Origin: Hermodice carunculata
Taxonomy: Eukaryota > Annelida > Polychaeta > Eunicida > Amphinomidae
NCBI GenBank assembly: GCA_964020975.1
Contig: OZ026613.1
Location: 119,394,685 to 119,458,684, forward strand
Direction of reading: 5' to 3'
DNA: 64,000 bases
A model generated the notes under the pieces. That model did no database searches. It was not told where the DNA came from and saw only the letters and a program-made list of their open reading frames with translations. Numbering within the stretch: position 1 is the stretch's first letter; the number at the start of each line of letters is the position of its first letter. Shown in pieces: positions 55,101-61,712 of this stretch. The position numbers were made by a program, and so were the translations under genes.

Positions 55101-58100
55101 TGTACGCTCAGATACAAAGTTCAGTGTGATACTGTTTTATGCAAACAGACAGTCATCCATTGGTAGCCGCAGGTCAACCCAGGAGGCTGTGGTGGTGGAA
55201 AAGGGGGAGGAAGCCAAGGAGGAGTCCACAGAAAAGGACAGCCCGGGAGATGGGCGTGGCACACCAGAGGTAGTGATGAGCGACCTATCACCAGACCCAA
55301 TCAAGTCGCATGACTCACCTAAAAAAATGGCTCTGCCTAAAGTCAGGTAAAGATTGTTCCAAACACATTGTATAGGCACAACATGGGTCAGTCAGTGGGA
55401 GAGGTCAAGGTCAGACAGTGAGAGAGGTCACAGGTGGAAAGGCTTGTATTCTTCTATAAGCCTCAACCACAATACTGGATCGTTCTGGTTGTCTGGACTT
55501 TGGTTCGCCTGTTGGAATGCATGTTAATGAAATATGGAAGTTTGTATTTTGGTTATTTTGGTATAAATGTGTCCCAGCCTTTTGGCAGTGCCCACATTAC
55601 TGTTTGCTCTACATGTAATTGTTATGCTCAAAGACAAGAATAGCTTGTCCACATGAGTGGCTGATGGCGAAGAATGACATGAGGGGAGAAACAATTTAAT
55701 GGGACAATAATGATGCCCCACAGTACATGATACAGTGCATGAAAAAAGCAGTACTCTGACATGTGAAAGTTGTCTTCAGGCCTTGGATAAGAAGAACGAA
55801 CAATACAGTGTACACTTGTTTTACCATACAGACCTTTAGAGTTGAAGCAATAATCAGATCTGTTATTCACATGATTGTCACAGTTTTTCACAATTTTAAT
55901 TATCATGGAAACTGATGTTTTACAGAGGTTTACCTTATACAAATTCCAGCATCTGGCAAAGTCACCCAAGTTAAAGCAATACATCATTGATAGTGCAAAT
56001 AGCACATGTTCAGCATCAACAACAACAACAACAAAATTGTCACCAACAACATGCATATGGTGAAAACAGATGTGGCCATTAATATTGTCAGTGCATAGTA
56101 CTTCAAAAGTACCATCATGTACTATTTCATATCATCCCTTGTTTATAGAGACAGGTGTCATATTGCCCCTTTTTATTAAGATATGTGTCATATTATTCCC
56201 TCCTTATCAAGATATGTGTCATATCATCCCCTCTTTATAAAGATATATGTCATACCATCTCCTTTTTATTAAGATATAAGGTGTGTCATCCCATCTTTTT
56301 CAAGATATATGTCATATCATGACATGAATATATCATTAAAAAAATGAATATATATGATTACATCCACATTTAACCTATTGATAGAAAAGTTTATGTGATT
56401 TATGGAGAGTACCAAGACATGTGTAATTGAACAGCTGTAATAAAACCATTGTGTTAATTGATGATCTGGAACTACTCAAGATTTAATTCCAATTGATTAT
56501 AAGCTCTGGACTTACTAAAATATTGCACCATGTTGTTGCTAGCAAAAAACTGTCTGACTGTATGTAAAATGTCTCTGACAGTATGTCACTGTAACCCTCT
56601 CTGACTGTATGTCACTGTAACTGTCTCTGACTGTATGTCACTGTAACTGTCTGTATGTCACTGTAATATGCTGTCTCTGACTGTATGTCACTGTAACTCT
56701 CTCTGACTCTATGTCACTGTGATCTGCTGCTAGGTATCCTGGGCCCAAGACTGTGCTCAGTCCCAGTACTCCCCCAGAAGGGGACAAGCCGTGGCCAGCA
56801 CCAGACAGCCTGGAGGTCATTGATGAAGTCAGCCAGGACACCAAGCACCTGCAGGTACAACGTGCCCTTCAAATTTGTATGTATACATGAGAAATGTGTC
56901 ATGAATCCAGATTATTGCACACTTGTAAAACACCAAAACATGCTTTAAGGGTTTTTTCTTTCTTTTCTTTTCTTTTTTTTTTTGTGTGGATTTACTTAGT
57001 TGTTTTCCCAGGAGTGGGAAGTTCAGACAGAATTGTGTAGTATCAATGTCAGCCAAGCCTGTCATTATCCTGTGTGTCTGCATAGGTCAATCTTACAGTT
57101 AAGAAGGTGTCAGCCATACTGGGCTCTGGGAAGTTCCGCCATACAGTAGGATCGATTGAATGTATCATTTTTCTTGCTTTTTAAAAAATTATAATGCTGG
57201 AAATACTGTTGACCTTTACCAGCAACCCAGGGTGGCTTGATTTATCGCATAGATGATGGTTAAACTTTATGTGGTGGATTTTGGACAGCAACAGAGAGCA
57301 AGATGAATAGATTGACTTGATGGTTACTGTGTATAGGAATCAACAGCCTCAACTAATTGAGTATTGGATGTTATTCTGTATAGAATGTACAATCTAAATG
57401 GATTGACTGTGTGGTTACTCTATATGTAGGGACAGTAAATGCATTGACTTTGTGTTGCTCCGTGTGTGTGAATGCTTTGATAGTGTGGTTCTCTTTTGGA
57501 GTGAGAGGGCTCTGAATGGAGGCTATGTGCATTGAGTGTGTGGTTCCCTGTTTCAAAATGCATTGACTGTAGTTCCTGGTGTCAAACTGTGTTGATTGTG
57601 GTTCCCAGCATTTAAATGCATTGACTGTGTAGTTCCCTTTGTGAAATGCATTGGCTGTGTGGTTCCCTGTGTCTAAATGCCTTGACTGTGTGGTTCCCTG
57701 TGTCAAAAACTGCATTGACTGTGGTTCCCTGTGTCAAAATGCATTGACTGTGTGATTCCTTGCATTTACATTTATATGCATTGACTGTGTGGTTCCGTGT
57801 GTCAAAATGTATTGGCTGTGTGGTTCCATGTGTCAAAATGCATTGACTGTGGTTCTCTGTGAAAATGCATTGGCTGTGTGGTTCCCTGTGTCTAAATGCA
57901 TTGACTGTGTGGTTCCCTGTTCACAGGAGAGTACGGAGGCTGGTGGAGATGGAGAGGAAGACACAGAGTTACACATAGTGGAGGGAGCAGAGGGGGGACA
58001 GCTGGCACTGGAGGACACCAATCCACATGCTGTTACCCCACCCCCTGACTATGAGGATGAAGATGAGGAAGATGGTAAGCAACAGATATGAACCTGTGTG

Positions 58101-60011
58101 TTCACTAACATAGATCACCTGACTGCTTGGTATCAGAGTAACACAGTAACACTGTGTGTTCACTAACATAGATCACCTGACTGCTTGGTATCAGAGTAAC
58201 ACAGTAACACTGTGTGTTCACTAACATAGATCACCTGACTGCTTGGTATCAGAGTAACACAGTAACACTGTGTGTTCACTAACATAGATCACCTGACTGC
58301 TTGGTATCAGAGTAACACAGTAACACTGTGTGTGTTCACTAATATAGATCACCTGACTGCTTGGTATCAGAGTAACACAGTAACACTGTGTGTGTTCACC
58401 AATATAGATCACCTGACTGCTTGGTATCAGAGTAACACTGTGTGTGTTCACCAATATAGAGCACCTGACTGCTTGGTATCAAAGTAACACAGTAACACTG
58501 TGTGTTCACTAACATAGATCACCTGACTGCTTGGTATCAGAGCAACACAGTAACACTCTGTGTGTTCACTAATATAGAGCACTGTATTGTATGGTCTCAG
58601 CATAGCACTGCACAACAACCTTGGATACCCCACATTACAAATTTGTGATCTGTGAGTGGAAATGTGATTATGCATTGTACACTTTCTTGGTGTTGGGTAT
58701 TCAGAGACCATACTTGAAGCTTTGAGAGACCCCATGCCAAACAAAGTCTCTGTGACTTATAAGGAGAACATCTCCGTGTCATCATTACATTTCTCTAATG
58801 TCAGATGTTATGTAACGTTCTTCTGATAGTGCTATGCTGAAATTTCACAAATATCCCAAGTGACTCATTATATCTGAAATGTCATCTGCTTTGATTCATA
58901 GTATGGGATGCTTAATTGTTTTATTAATCATGTTAACAAGTTTACAAACAGTATGCTGGGAGAAACGTAAATAATTGAACAGACTTCAATTATTGGAAAA
59001 ATTATGATGGAGTGATCCTGAACAATCTCTATATTTGTCACTTGATACTGGAAAAAAAAGATAGAAATACTTGTGCTGAGGGTACATTAAATCTTGCTTA
59101 TACATTTCTACATGAAATAAAAGCAAAAGCCAGTCAGGTTTTTACAGAGTTATACTGTCTTAGTGCAGACTGTGCTGGCAAGTCATACAGTTTTAAATGT
59201 TGGAAAGTATGCTTTCCAAGGATGCAGGGCATATTGAAAACAAATAATCTGATAATCTGTATACTGTTGCAAAATGATGAAAATCGTGAACCGTCCAGAA
59301 ATGTCTAAATGCTGTTGGAGAAGTCAGTTTGGGGTCCTCATTCTTAAAACAACAACAGTATTGAATTATTGTAAGAGAAATCCCCAATACAGCTTTTTTA
59401 AGCTGAAACTGTGTGATTTTATTTCAAGCATATTTATTTATTTATACTGGGTCATGTGGTATCTACACAGAGACACTGAGCTGGAGGTTCTCTATTAGGA
59501 TTACCCAGAATTCAGAAGTAACCCACTTGTTGAGTCCGCAAACTGGATTTCATAGCATTTATATTTTGCTCAAGTTTATTCTTTTACTGTGCTGGAAACA
59601 TTTATTCTGGAACTACAAGTTTTTCAGAGGTATTGTATCACAGGTTTTGGTCAAGTTCAAGGATTCAGCAAATGTATGTTTATGGTAAGAAACCATGAGA
59701 AGTTGAGTGTGAGTCTTACTTGTCATATTGGGAAATGACTGAGCTCTATATATCCTGTTACAGAGTTGAAGGTTGCAGCCAACCCTGATGTGATGTTTGC
59801 ACCTGCAGCCCACACAGTTGTTCTCTACGACAAAGAGTGCGTGGAACAGCAGGAAGAGCGAGAGTCCTTGGTTCACCTTCCACCACAGGTGGTGGAAGTG
59901 GCCTCCCTGCCTGGCACGCCAGTCTCGTCCACCGACAGCTCTAGCTATAACAGTAACTGCAGCACACGCATGCTGCTCTCGCAGCCAGCAGAGGAGAAGA
60001 CCACTGCATGA
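29517..60011 (+). CDS. MGRN1: E3 ubiquitin-protein ligase MGRN1/RNF157 (mahogunin RING finger), whole coding span
   Basis: Fifteen exons join in consistent phase to 2067 nt, giving 688 residues (human RNF157 is about 679 and MGRN1 about 550-575, from memory). Order: an N-terminal myristoylation motif (Gly2, Ser6 in MGALASRR), YRYPPKSG, the conserved mahogunin domain with SHFIMGGERFDT, LVNIRKDSVRFV, SETFHYKRG and MKPLKQKQLVDGLCYLLQE, then the RING at residues 302-340 (Cys302, 305, 317, His319, Cys323, 326, 337, 340), then VPAGYEAVSLIEALNG (380-395) and a long acidic, Ser/Pro-rich tail. The family ubiquitinates the ESCRT-I protein TSG101 and modulates melanocortin-receptor signalling and endosomal traffic. 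The tail has no P[ST]AP motif but has PPDY at 596-599. A single copy probably represents both vertebrate paralogues. The ATG has A at -3 and G at +4. Confidence 0.95.
30120..30740 (+). mobile_element. Penelope-like retroelement fragment (end of RT plus GIY-YIG endonuclease)
   Basis: Upstream is the end of a Penelope-type reverse transcriptase, recognisable by TKPTDTHMYLHY (the xRKPTxxxxYLHY block). It is followed by a GIY-YIG-type endonuclease region with NLVYLLTYDACHRQYVGQT, PLGRHFTRPDHNDLTL and a C-terminal WTHQLCTMEPFGLSMM. This matches the RT-EN order of Penelope-like elements. The copy is truncated at its 5' side and is an old fossil. It lies in MGRN1 intron 1 in the sense orientation. 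Confidence 0.75.
32960..35081 (+). mobile_element. Helentron-associated (HINE/pearl-like) non-autonomous element
   Basis: The 5' end has CCTCAGCTGAC (32965-32975), which also folds on GTCAGCTGAGG (32982-32992). The 3' end has the inverted copy CAGCTGAGG (35043-35051), then a terminal hairpin GGGCTGT-TCAC-ACAGCCC (35055-35072) and TCTTGTTAC. The core is a tandem array of about 507 bp units. Subterminal inverted repeats, a tandem core and a 3' stem-loop are the hallmarks of Helentron-derived elements, known in molluscs among others. It sits inside the BEL/Pao fossil, so it is the younger insertion. Confidence 0.65.
33040..34740 (+). repeat. About 507 bp tandem repeat, three-plus diverged copies, core of the Helentron-like element
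   Basis: Copies begin near 33040, 33551 and 34057 with a block resembling CGACTTCTTCTCCAAAACC followed by ACTTCAAACTTGGTGG. A half-period echo uses CAGATTAAGCTGAAACATGG. Copies also share GTTCACCAGGTGGCG, and the last copy is partial. Confidence 0.75.
35961..36044 (+). repeat. Short G-rich minisatellite (GGACAGGCAGGGCAGGGCAG)
   Basis: About three copies of a 24-25 bp unit made of CAGG and GGGCA words. Confidence 0.85.
37699..38060 (+). repeat. 39 bp minisatellite, MGRN1 intron 1
   Basis: The unit is close to GAGATATGGGTTGTCTTAGT plus AACCATAGTCTCACCTCAA, about nine imperfect copies. Confidence 0.93.
39082..39200 (+). CDS. MGRN1: MGRN1/RNF157 exon 2
   Basis: The acceptor is CTCCTAG and the donor GTAAGA. 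The exon encodes GSYFGSHFIMGGERFDT through LNFLGNRPMP, matching human NYFASHFFMGGEKFDT and LNFLGSRPVQ. Phase is 1 in, 0 out. Confidence 0.96.
39201..40502 (+). other. MGRN1: MGRN1/RNF157 introns 2 and 3 (either side of exon 3)
   Basis: Intron 2 (39201-39791) and intron 3 (39881-40502) have GT-AG ends. I see no repeat or gene in them. Confidence 0.8.
39792..39880 (+). CDS. MGRN1: MGRN1/RNF157 exon 3
   Basis: The acceptor is TTTTCAG and the donor GTAAGC. The exon encodes FPYPPPTGHEPTKMLKSLVN and IRKDSVRFV, matching human FPYVTPAPHEPVKTLRSLVN and IRKDSLRLV. It ends two bases into a lysine codon. Confidence 0.96.
40503..40727 (+). CDS. MGRN1: MGRN1/RNF157 exon 4
   Basis: The acceptor is TTTTTCAG and the donor GTAAGT. 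An acidic, Thr/Ser-rich insert (TDTDTDSTES...PETPAPPA) precedes the conserved VEFTFDTDVRCAITIYY and EEITNGVA, matching human LEFTFDADARVAITIYC and EEFLNGRA. The insert is longer than in human MGRN1. Confidence 0.95.
40800..40962 (+). repeat. 28 bp minisatellite in intron 4
   Basis: The unit is close to GAGCAATATACATGTGGCC followed by TTGCTGTAT, in about five imperfect copies. It starts about 70 bp after the exon 4 donor. Confidence 0.8.
41342..41400 (+). repeat. Possible tRNA-derived SINE head
   Basis: An A-box-like GGCCTAGTGG (10 of 11 positions of the consensus with its preceding base) is followed about 30 bp later by an intact B-box core GTTCGA. It does not fold into a convincing tRNA by eye, so a SINE head or tRNA fossil is more likely than a working tRNA gene. 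Confidence 0.3.
41945..42955 (+). repeat. 34 bp minisatellite with a 340 bp higher-order unit, intron 4
   Basis: About 29 copies of a unit close to GGGTTATGGTATCATTATAC plus ATGCTACAGTCACT. A block of ten units recurs at an offset of 340 bp: 42061-42423 and 42401-42763 read identically, so a ten-unit segment was duplicated recently. The unit has no stop codon in any forward frame, which creates long but meaningless open frames. Confidence 0.95.
43268..43385 (+). CDS. MGRN1: MGRN1/RNF157 exon 5
   Basis: The acceptor is TCTTACAG and the donor GTCAGT. The exon encodes YHPRDPSMNSETFHYKRGAN through QFPEEE, matching human YSPKSPSLQSETVHYKRG. The upstream frame is open but is intron. Confidence 0.95.
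43386..44237 (+). other. MGRN1: MGRN1/RNF157 intron 5
   Basis: The intron contains an imperfect duplication of about 70 bp (near 43975-44045 and 44155-44222, both with GTGTGTGGTACACTGGACAA) and no gene. Confidence 0.75.
44238..44301 (+). CDS. MGRN1: MGRN1/RNF157 exon 6
   Basis: The acceptor is TTTGCAG. The exon encodes WQHNPDKDVIPVVIQCVVED and E, matching human RGVFPVVIQAVVDEGD. The donor GTAAGTACA is also the first unit of a minisatellite. Confidence 0.93.
44302..44697 (+). repeat. 30 bp minisatellite containing the exon 6 splice donor
   Basis: The unit is close to GTAAGTACACTCAGCAAACA plus CACGCTCAAC, about 13 copies. The first copy is the real 5' splice site of exon 6, and most later copies repeat AACGTAAGTA or a near match. 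Confidence 0.93.
44865..45041. mobile_element. TA-flanked MITE, GGTCCCC family, copy 1
   Basis: Inverted ends CAGTATTCCCCCTCTTATAA and AAAGGGGGACCACTG lie between TA dinucleotides (44863-44864 and 45042-45043). Two related copies lie at 52627-52799 and 62758-62932. The TA target and short size suggest a Tc1/mariner-type non-autonomous element. Confidence 0.75.
45611..45863. mobile_element. MITE with GGGGATGGTGCAAC ends
   Basis: CTAGGGGATGGTGCAAC (45611-45627) is inverted as GTTGAACCATCCCCTAG (45847-45863) with one mismatch over 17 bp. TA lies at both element borders, so a TA duplication is likely. There is no coding sequence. Confidence 0.75.
46292..47406. mobile_element. hAT-like non-autonomous DNA transposon, 1.1 kb
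   Basis: The ends are CAGGGTTCACACAGGTCC and its inverted partner ACCTGTATGAACCCTG, each followed inward by repeats of GTCCTTGAA type. The six bases TCATTA directly flank both ends (46286-46291 and 47407-47412) as a target duplication. CAGGGTT ends fit hAT, although that superfamily usually duplicates eight bases. An 88-codon open frame inside (46538-46804) resembles no transposase. Confidence 0.75.
47747..47910 (+). CDS. MGRN1: MGRN1/RNF157 exon 7
   Basis: The acceptor is GGTTTCAG and the donor GTCAGT. The exon encodes HTGHSHVTFGTVEK and MKPLKQKQLVDGLCYLLQE through IYGIENKTAERSK. The human counterpart has VKPLKQKQIVDRVSYLLQE and IYGIENK. This is the end of the mahogunin domain just before the RING. 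Confidence 0.96.
48170..48620 (+). repeat. Degenerate AT-rich tandem repeat, about 40 bp, intron 7
   Basis: Copies resemble GGTTAATCCTTGGATTATAT followed by TTATTATGGTT. They are very diverged but keep an even spacing across most of intron 7 (47911-48812). Confidence 0.65.
48813..49046 (+). CDS. MGRN1: MGRN1/RNF157 exon 8 (RING finger)
   Basis: The acceptor is TGTGTCAG and the donor GTAAGC. The exon encodes residues 290-367 with the complete C3HC4 RING: CVIC, DTLILPCRHLCLCNGCADSL, then CPIC. All eight zinc ligands are present, so the ligase domain looks intact. RYQANNCPICR and FRALLQVRA are nearly identical to the human protein. Confidence 0.97.
49079..49125 (+). repeat. Poly-T tract of about 47
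   Basis: An uninterrupted T run starts 32 bp after the exon 8 donor in the short intron 8 (49047-49364). The rest of that intron shows nothing else. Confidence 0.95.
49365..49494 (+). CDS. MGRN1: MGRN1/RNF157 exon 9
   Basis: The acceptor is ACATTGCAG and the donor GTAGGT. The exon encodes VPAGYEAVSLIEALNG and PPAVHPLHVAPD, matching human RNF157 (PPGYEVVSLLEALNG, PAVPPLHV). The resemblance is closer to RNF157 than to MGRN1 here. Confidence 0.94.
49840..50415 (+). repeat. About 170 bp diverged tandem repeat, intron 9
   Basis: Three diverged copies share TTTCTGCA...CTAACT..., a GACCTTGA block and AATTC.AAGGTCAC. The style resembles the repeat class seen inside the Helentron-like element. Confidence 0.6.
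50976..50997 (+). repeat. Poly-G tract of 22
   Basis: A pure G run lies in intron 9 on the sense strand, so it is transcribed as G-rich RNA and could form a quadruplex. 50420-50970 otherwise holds nothing I recognise. Confidence 0.9.
51104..51795 (+). repeat. 30 bp minisatellite, intron 9
   Basis: The unit is close to ACTAGGGTCTGTTACATACA plus GGAACAGTTT, about 22 copies with shortened and swapped units. Runs of variant units recur in the same order at about 51205-51415 and 51425-51620, suggesting a segmental duplication of several units. Confidence 0.93.
52130..52378 (+). repeat. 33 bp minisatellite upstream of exon 10
   Basis: The unit is close to GGTGGCCTGTCATGACATTC plus ACATGTTGTTACG, about 7.5 copies, ending about 30 bp before the exon 10 acceptor. 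The unit contains TCATGA and ACATGT palindromes. Confidence 0.93.
52409..52444 (+). CDS. MGRN1: MGRN1/RNF157 exon 10 (36 nt micro-exon)
   Basis: The acceptor is GACCAG and the donor GTAAGT. The exon encodes DNSELDKLLSE and preserves frame (phase 1 in, 1 out), so it could be skipped without a frameshift. Homology is weak, and the exon is called from phase and splice sites. Confidence 0.72.
52627..52799. mobile_element. TA-flanked MITE, GGTCCCC family, copy 2 (intron 10)
   Basis: The ends are CAGTGTTCTCCCTTTTAAAA and GAAGGGGGACCACTG, with TA on both sides (52625-52626, 52800-52801). The internal sequence is related to the copies at 44865 and 62758. Confidence 0.75.
53383..53617. mobile_element. 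TTAA hairpin MITE, best-preserved ends (intron 10)
   Basis: TTAACCCTTAAAGTGCTAA at the left is inverted as GCACTCTAAGGGTTAA at the right, with TTAA at each border. The core holds an imperfect hairpin starting GTCAACAGCTTTCTTC and ending GAGGAAAGCTTTTGAC. TTAA targets and CCCTT ends fit a piggyBac-type non-autonomous element. Confidence 0.75.
53760..54260 (+). repeat. About 37 bp degenerate minisatellite, intron 10
   Basis: The unit is close to GTGCTTGAGGATCAATGTGT plus ATATCCTAGATCCTCAG, about 13 imperfect copies. 54260-54620 up to exon 11 shows nothing else. Confidence 0.85.
54621..54705 (+). CDS. MGRN1: MGRN1/RNF157 exon 11
   Basis: The acceptor is AATTCCAG and the donor GTAAGG. The exon encodes TVPLRPPVAQVATSPEESPI and MEKRKTK, a basic stretch in the tail. 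It is supported by phase continuity with exons 10 and 12. Confidence 0.82.
55149..55346 (+). CDS. MGRN1: MGRN1/RNF157 exon 12
   Basis: The acceptor is GCAAACAG and the donor GTAAAG. The exon encodes QSSIGSRRSTQEAVVVEKGE and a Ser/Pro/Glu-rich tail ending in MALPKV. Low-complexity acidic tails are typical of the RNF157 C-terminus. Phase is 2 in, 2 out. Intron 11 (54706-55148) shows nothing. Confidence 0.85.
56140..56330 (+). repeat. About 31 bp minisatellite, intron 12
   Basis: The unit is close to AGATATGTGTCATATCATCC plus CCTCTTTATAA, about six copies. The rest of intron 12 (55347-56733) up to 56560 shows nothing. Confidence 0.8.
56567..56725 (+). repeat. About 27 bp minisatellite abutting the exon 13 acceptor
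   Basis: The unit is close to TGTCTCTGACTGTATGTCAC plus TGTAAC, about six copies. The last copy runs into the branch-point and polypyrimidine region before the CTGCTAG acceptor at 56733. Confidence 0.85.
56734..56854 (+). CDS. MGRN1: MGRN1/RNF157 exon 13
   Basis: The acceptor is CTGCTAG and the donor GTACAA. The exon encodes YPGPKTVLSPSTPPEGDKPW and PAPDSLEVIDEVSQDTKHLQ. Phase is 2 in, 0 out. It contains SPSTPP but not a canonical P[ST]AP motif. Confidence 0.84.
57395..57920 (+). repeat. About 31 bp minisatellite abutting the exon 14 acceptor
   Basis: The unit is close to TTGACTGTGTGGTTCCCTGT plus GTCAAAATGCA, about 15 copies. The final unit supplies the pyrimidine tract of the exon 14 acceptor (CCCTGTTCACAG). 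The earlier part of intron 13 (56855-57394) shows a T-rich stretch near 56950-56983 and nothing else. Confidence 0.92.
57927..58074 (+). CDS. MGRN1: MGRN1/RNF157 exon 14
   Basis: The acceptor is TTCACAG and the donor GTAAGC. The exon encodes a strongly acidic segment, ESTEAGGDGEEDTELHIVEG through TPPPDYEDEDEED. PPDY (residues 596-599) is a WW-domain-binding PPxY motif. Phase is 0 in, 1 out. Confidence 0.87.
58090..58590 (+). repeat. 58 bp minisatellite just after the exon 14 donor
   Basis: The unit is close to GTGTGTTCACTAACATAGAT, CACCTGACTGCTTGGTATCA and GAGTAACACAGTAACACT, about 8.5 copies, starting about 15 bp into intron 14. Some units are shortened. The remainder of intron 14 (58590-59763) shows nothing recognisable. 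Confidence 0.95.
59764..60011 (+). CDS. MGRN1: MGRN1/RNF157 exon 15 (last, with stop)
   Basis: The acceptor is CTGTTACAG. The exon encodes ELKVAANPDVMFAPAAHTVV through LPGTPVSSTDSSSYNSNCST to EEKTTA and TGA at 60009-60011. GTPVSST resembles GTPLSST in the RNF157 tail. Phase from exon 14 is consistent. Confidence 0.88.
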
Positions 60012-60299
60012 GGGCATTGTATAACAGCACACACTGGTTGACTAATCCAAAGTATCAGTGAATCAGATGGACAAAATGTTATCAATAGAATATCATGGAA
60101 TCAGATTGACAGGCTGTGGTGTCATTACATAGGTATTTGTATGACCACACCATGTCAACACTACTCGCACAAGTCAATGTTATAAATTATATAGTGGGCT
60201 TGTAAAGCACATGTCTGTGATGTATGTGTAACAAGGTCAACTTGTAGATACAATTCTATGACACATCAAGTTTTGTTTCAGCCTGACAGAAAAACAAAA

Positions 60300-60480
60300 A
60301 GTTTGAGCTTGTGCCAAGCGATGCACAGTATCCTTGTTCATATGAGCCTCCTGTTTAGGGGATTGAGCTCATGCTAGGTGATACACAGTATCCTTGTTCA
60401 CATGACCCTCCTGTTTAGGGGATTGTGCTCATGCTAGGTGATACACAGTATCCTTGTTTATATGAGCCTGTACCTCCTGT
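60300..60480 (+). repeat. About 60 bp tandem repeat, three copies
   Basis: The unit contains GTGATACACAGTATCCTTGT and CATGAGCCTCCTGTTTAGGG, then GATTGAGCTCATGCTAG. It lies in the probable 3' UTR of MGRN1/RNF157. Confidence 0.85.
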
Positions 60481-60814
60481 TCAAGAGTCATTATTTCCAT
60501 CAAGTTTGTGTTCCCGTGATCACTGTTAAGACAGGGTGTTTCTCGTATATAAATCTTTCGTCACCTGTAGGATGAGGGGACTTCTTTCTTTGTAAGCTTA
60601 AGTAGACCACCTTCTGTCACTTCTATGTTTAGCCAAATTGTCAAAAGTGTGACTTTGGTTCAAGTTTTTTATGATTACATGGACCTACAGTTTTTTTACA
60701 CAGAATATATAAAGTATTTTCTTGAAAGTCATTTTAGAGAAATTTGGCAGGTAAACCAGTGTGTGCAGAGGAAGCCCTGAACAGGAAGGATCAAAGTTAC
60801 TGGTTGTAGGCTAC

Positions 60815-60930
60815 AGACAGACACATCCAGAAGTCTCTAGGTCAAGGTCACGTACAGACACATCCAGGAGGCTCTGGGTCAAGGTCACATACAGACACAT
60901 CCAGAGGAGGCTCTGGGTCAAGGTCACAGG
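60815..60930 (+). repeat. About 35 bp tandem repeat, three copies
   Basis: The unit is close to CAGACACATCCAGGAGGCTC plus TGGGTCAAGGTCACATA. Confidence 0.85.
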
Positions 60931-61003
60931 AGACAAGGACATTGAATATTGTTGTAAATGAGCTGAACTGATTTGTGTGATCAGACTTTATTGAAATTTT
61001 GAC

Positions 61004-61139
61004 ATACCGTATTCATGCTAATAAATGCACAGTGCACTAAGAAAAAGTGCAGTAATAAAATGCTCAGCTTGCCTTAAAATTGGGAGCATTAAATGGGGGG
61101 GATGCTTATTCTGTGCACTTATTAGAATGAATACGGTAT
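61004..61139. mobile_element. 136 bp MITE with ATACCGTATTCAT ends
   Basis: ATACCGTATTCATGCTAATA at the left is inverted as TATTAGAATGAATACGGTAT at the right, and the pairing extends through TGCACAG. There is no coding sequence. It lies in the 3' flank of MGRN1/RNF157 and would form a long hairpin if transcribed. Confidence 0.8.
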
Positions 61140-61285
61140 ATGTTACTGTATATGAATGCTGCCATATTGTACAGACATTACATTGGAGGGAGGCTGGGCT
61201 GGAGCCACTGGTGTAAGGTGTGATCGAAGCAACACCATACATTGGTACTATGGTAAGACATCTCCAGCTAAAAAGGTGAAAAAAA

Positions 61286-61291
61286 AATAAA
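61286..61291 (+). promoter_or_regulatory. Candidate polyadenylation signal AATAAA
   Basis: A canonical hexamer about 1.28 kb after the MGRN1/RNF157 stop, inside an A-rich run. AATAAA is common by chance in AT-rich DNA, so support is weak. Confidence 0.3.
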
Positions 61292-61551
61292 ACTTTAGAA
61301 AAAATCAGTATCTGCTATTATGTTGTTGAATATGCTTGAGATAAGGGTGTGTTGTCACAGAATGTCTCTCTGTTTCCGTGACAGCAGTGACAGAGAGCAT
61401 ATACAAATCTTAAGATATATTGATATGACAGCATGCCTCACAAGACTGGAACAAGCATTTGTGTTGAAACCAAGCATCTTGGAGCAAAGACTATGTGTTC
61501 AGCTGTAAAGCTTTCCCCATGATTACATGGTAACTGACCACAACACTGCTG

Positions 61552-61712
61552 TAGAACTGTTTCCATGGAAACGCAGCATCTGAGTGAAGACCACATGCCA
61601 GCTGAACTGTTTCCATGGACACACAGCATCTTAGCAAGGACCACATGCCAGCGGAACTGTTTCCATGGAAACACAGCATCTTAGCAAGGACCACATGCCA
61701 GCTGAAAAGCTT
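61552..61712 (+). repeat. About 51 bp tandem repeat, three copies
   Basis: The unit contains AACTGTTTCCATGGAAACAC and AGCATCTTAGCAAGGACCAC, then ATGCCAGCTG. Each unit carries the near-palindrome GTTTCCATGGAAAC. Confidence 0.88.

Larger units (their letters stand above)
60012..61300 (+). other. MGRN1: MGRN1/RNF157 3' UTR and flank
   Basis: No coding frame continues past the stop. The stretch includes two short tandem repeats, a MITE with ATACCGTATTCAT ends and an AATAAA. The true transcript end is unknown. Confidence 0.6.

Noticed and set aside
57612-57836. Frames across the 31 bp array before exon 14
   Set aside because: Satellite translation; only the exon 14 part (57927-58074) joins the MGRN1 phase.
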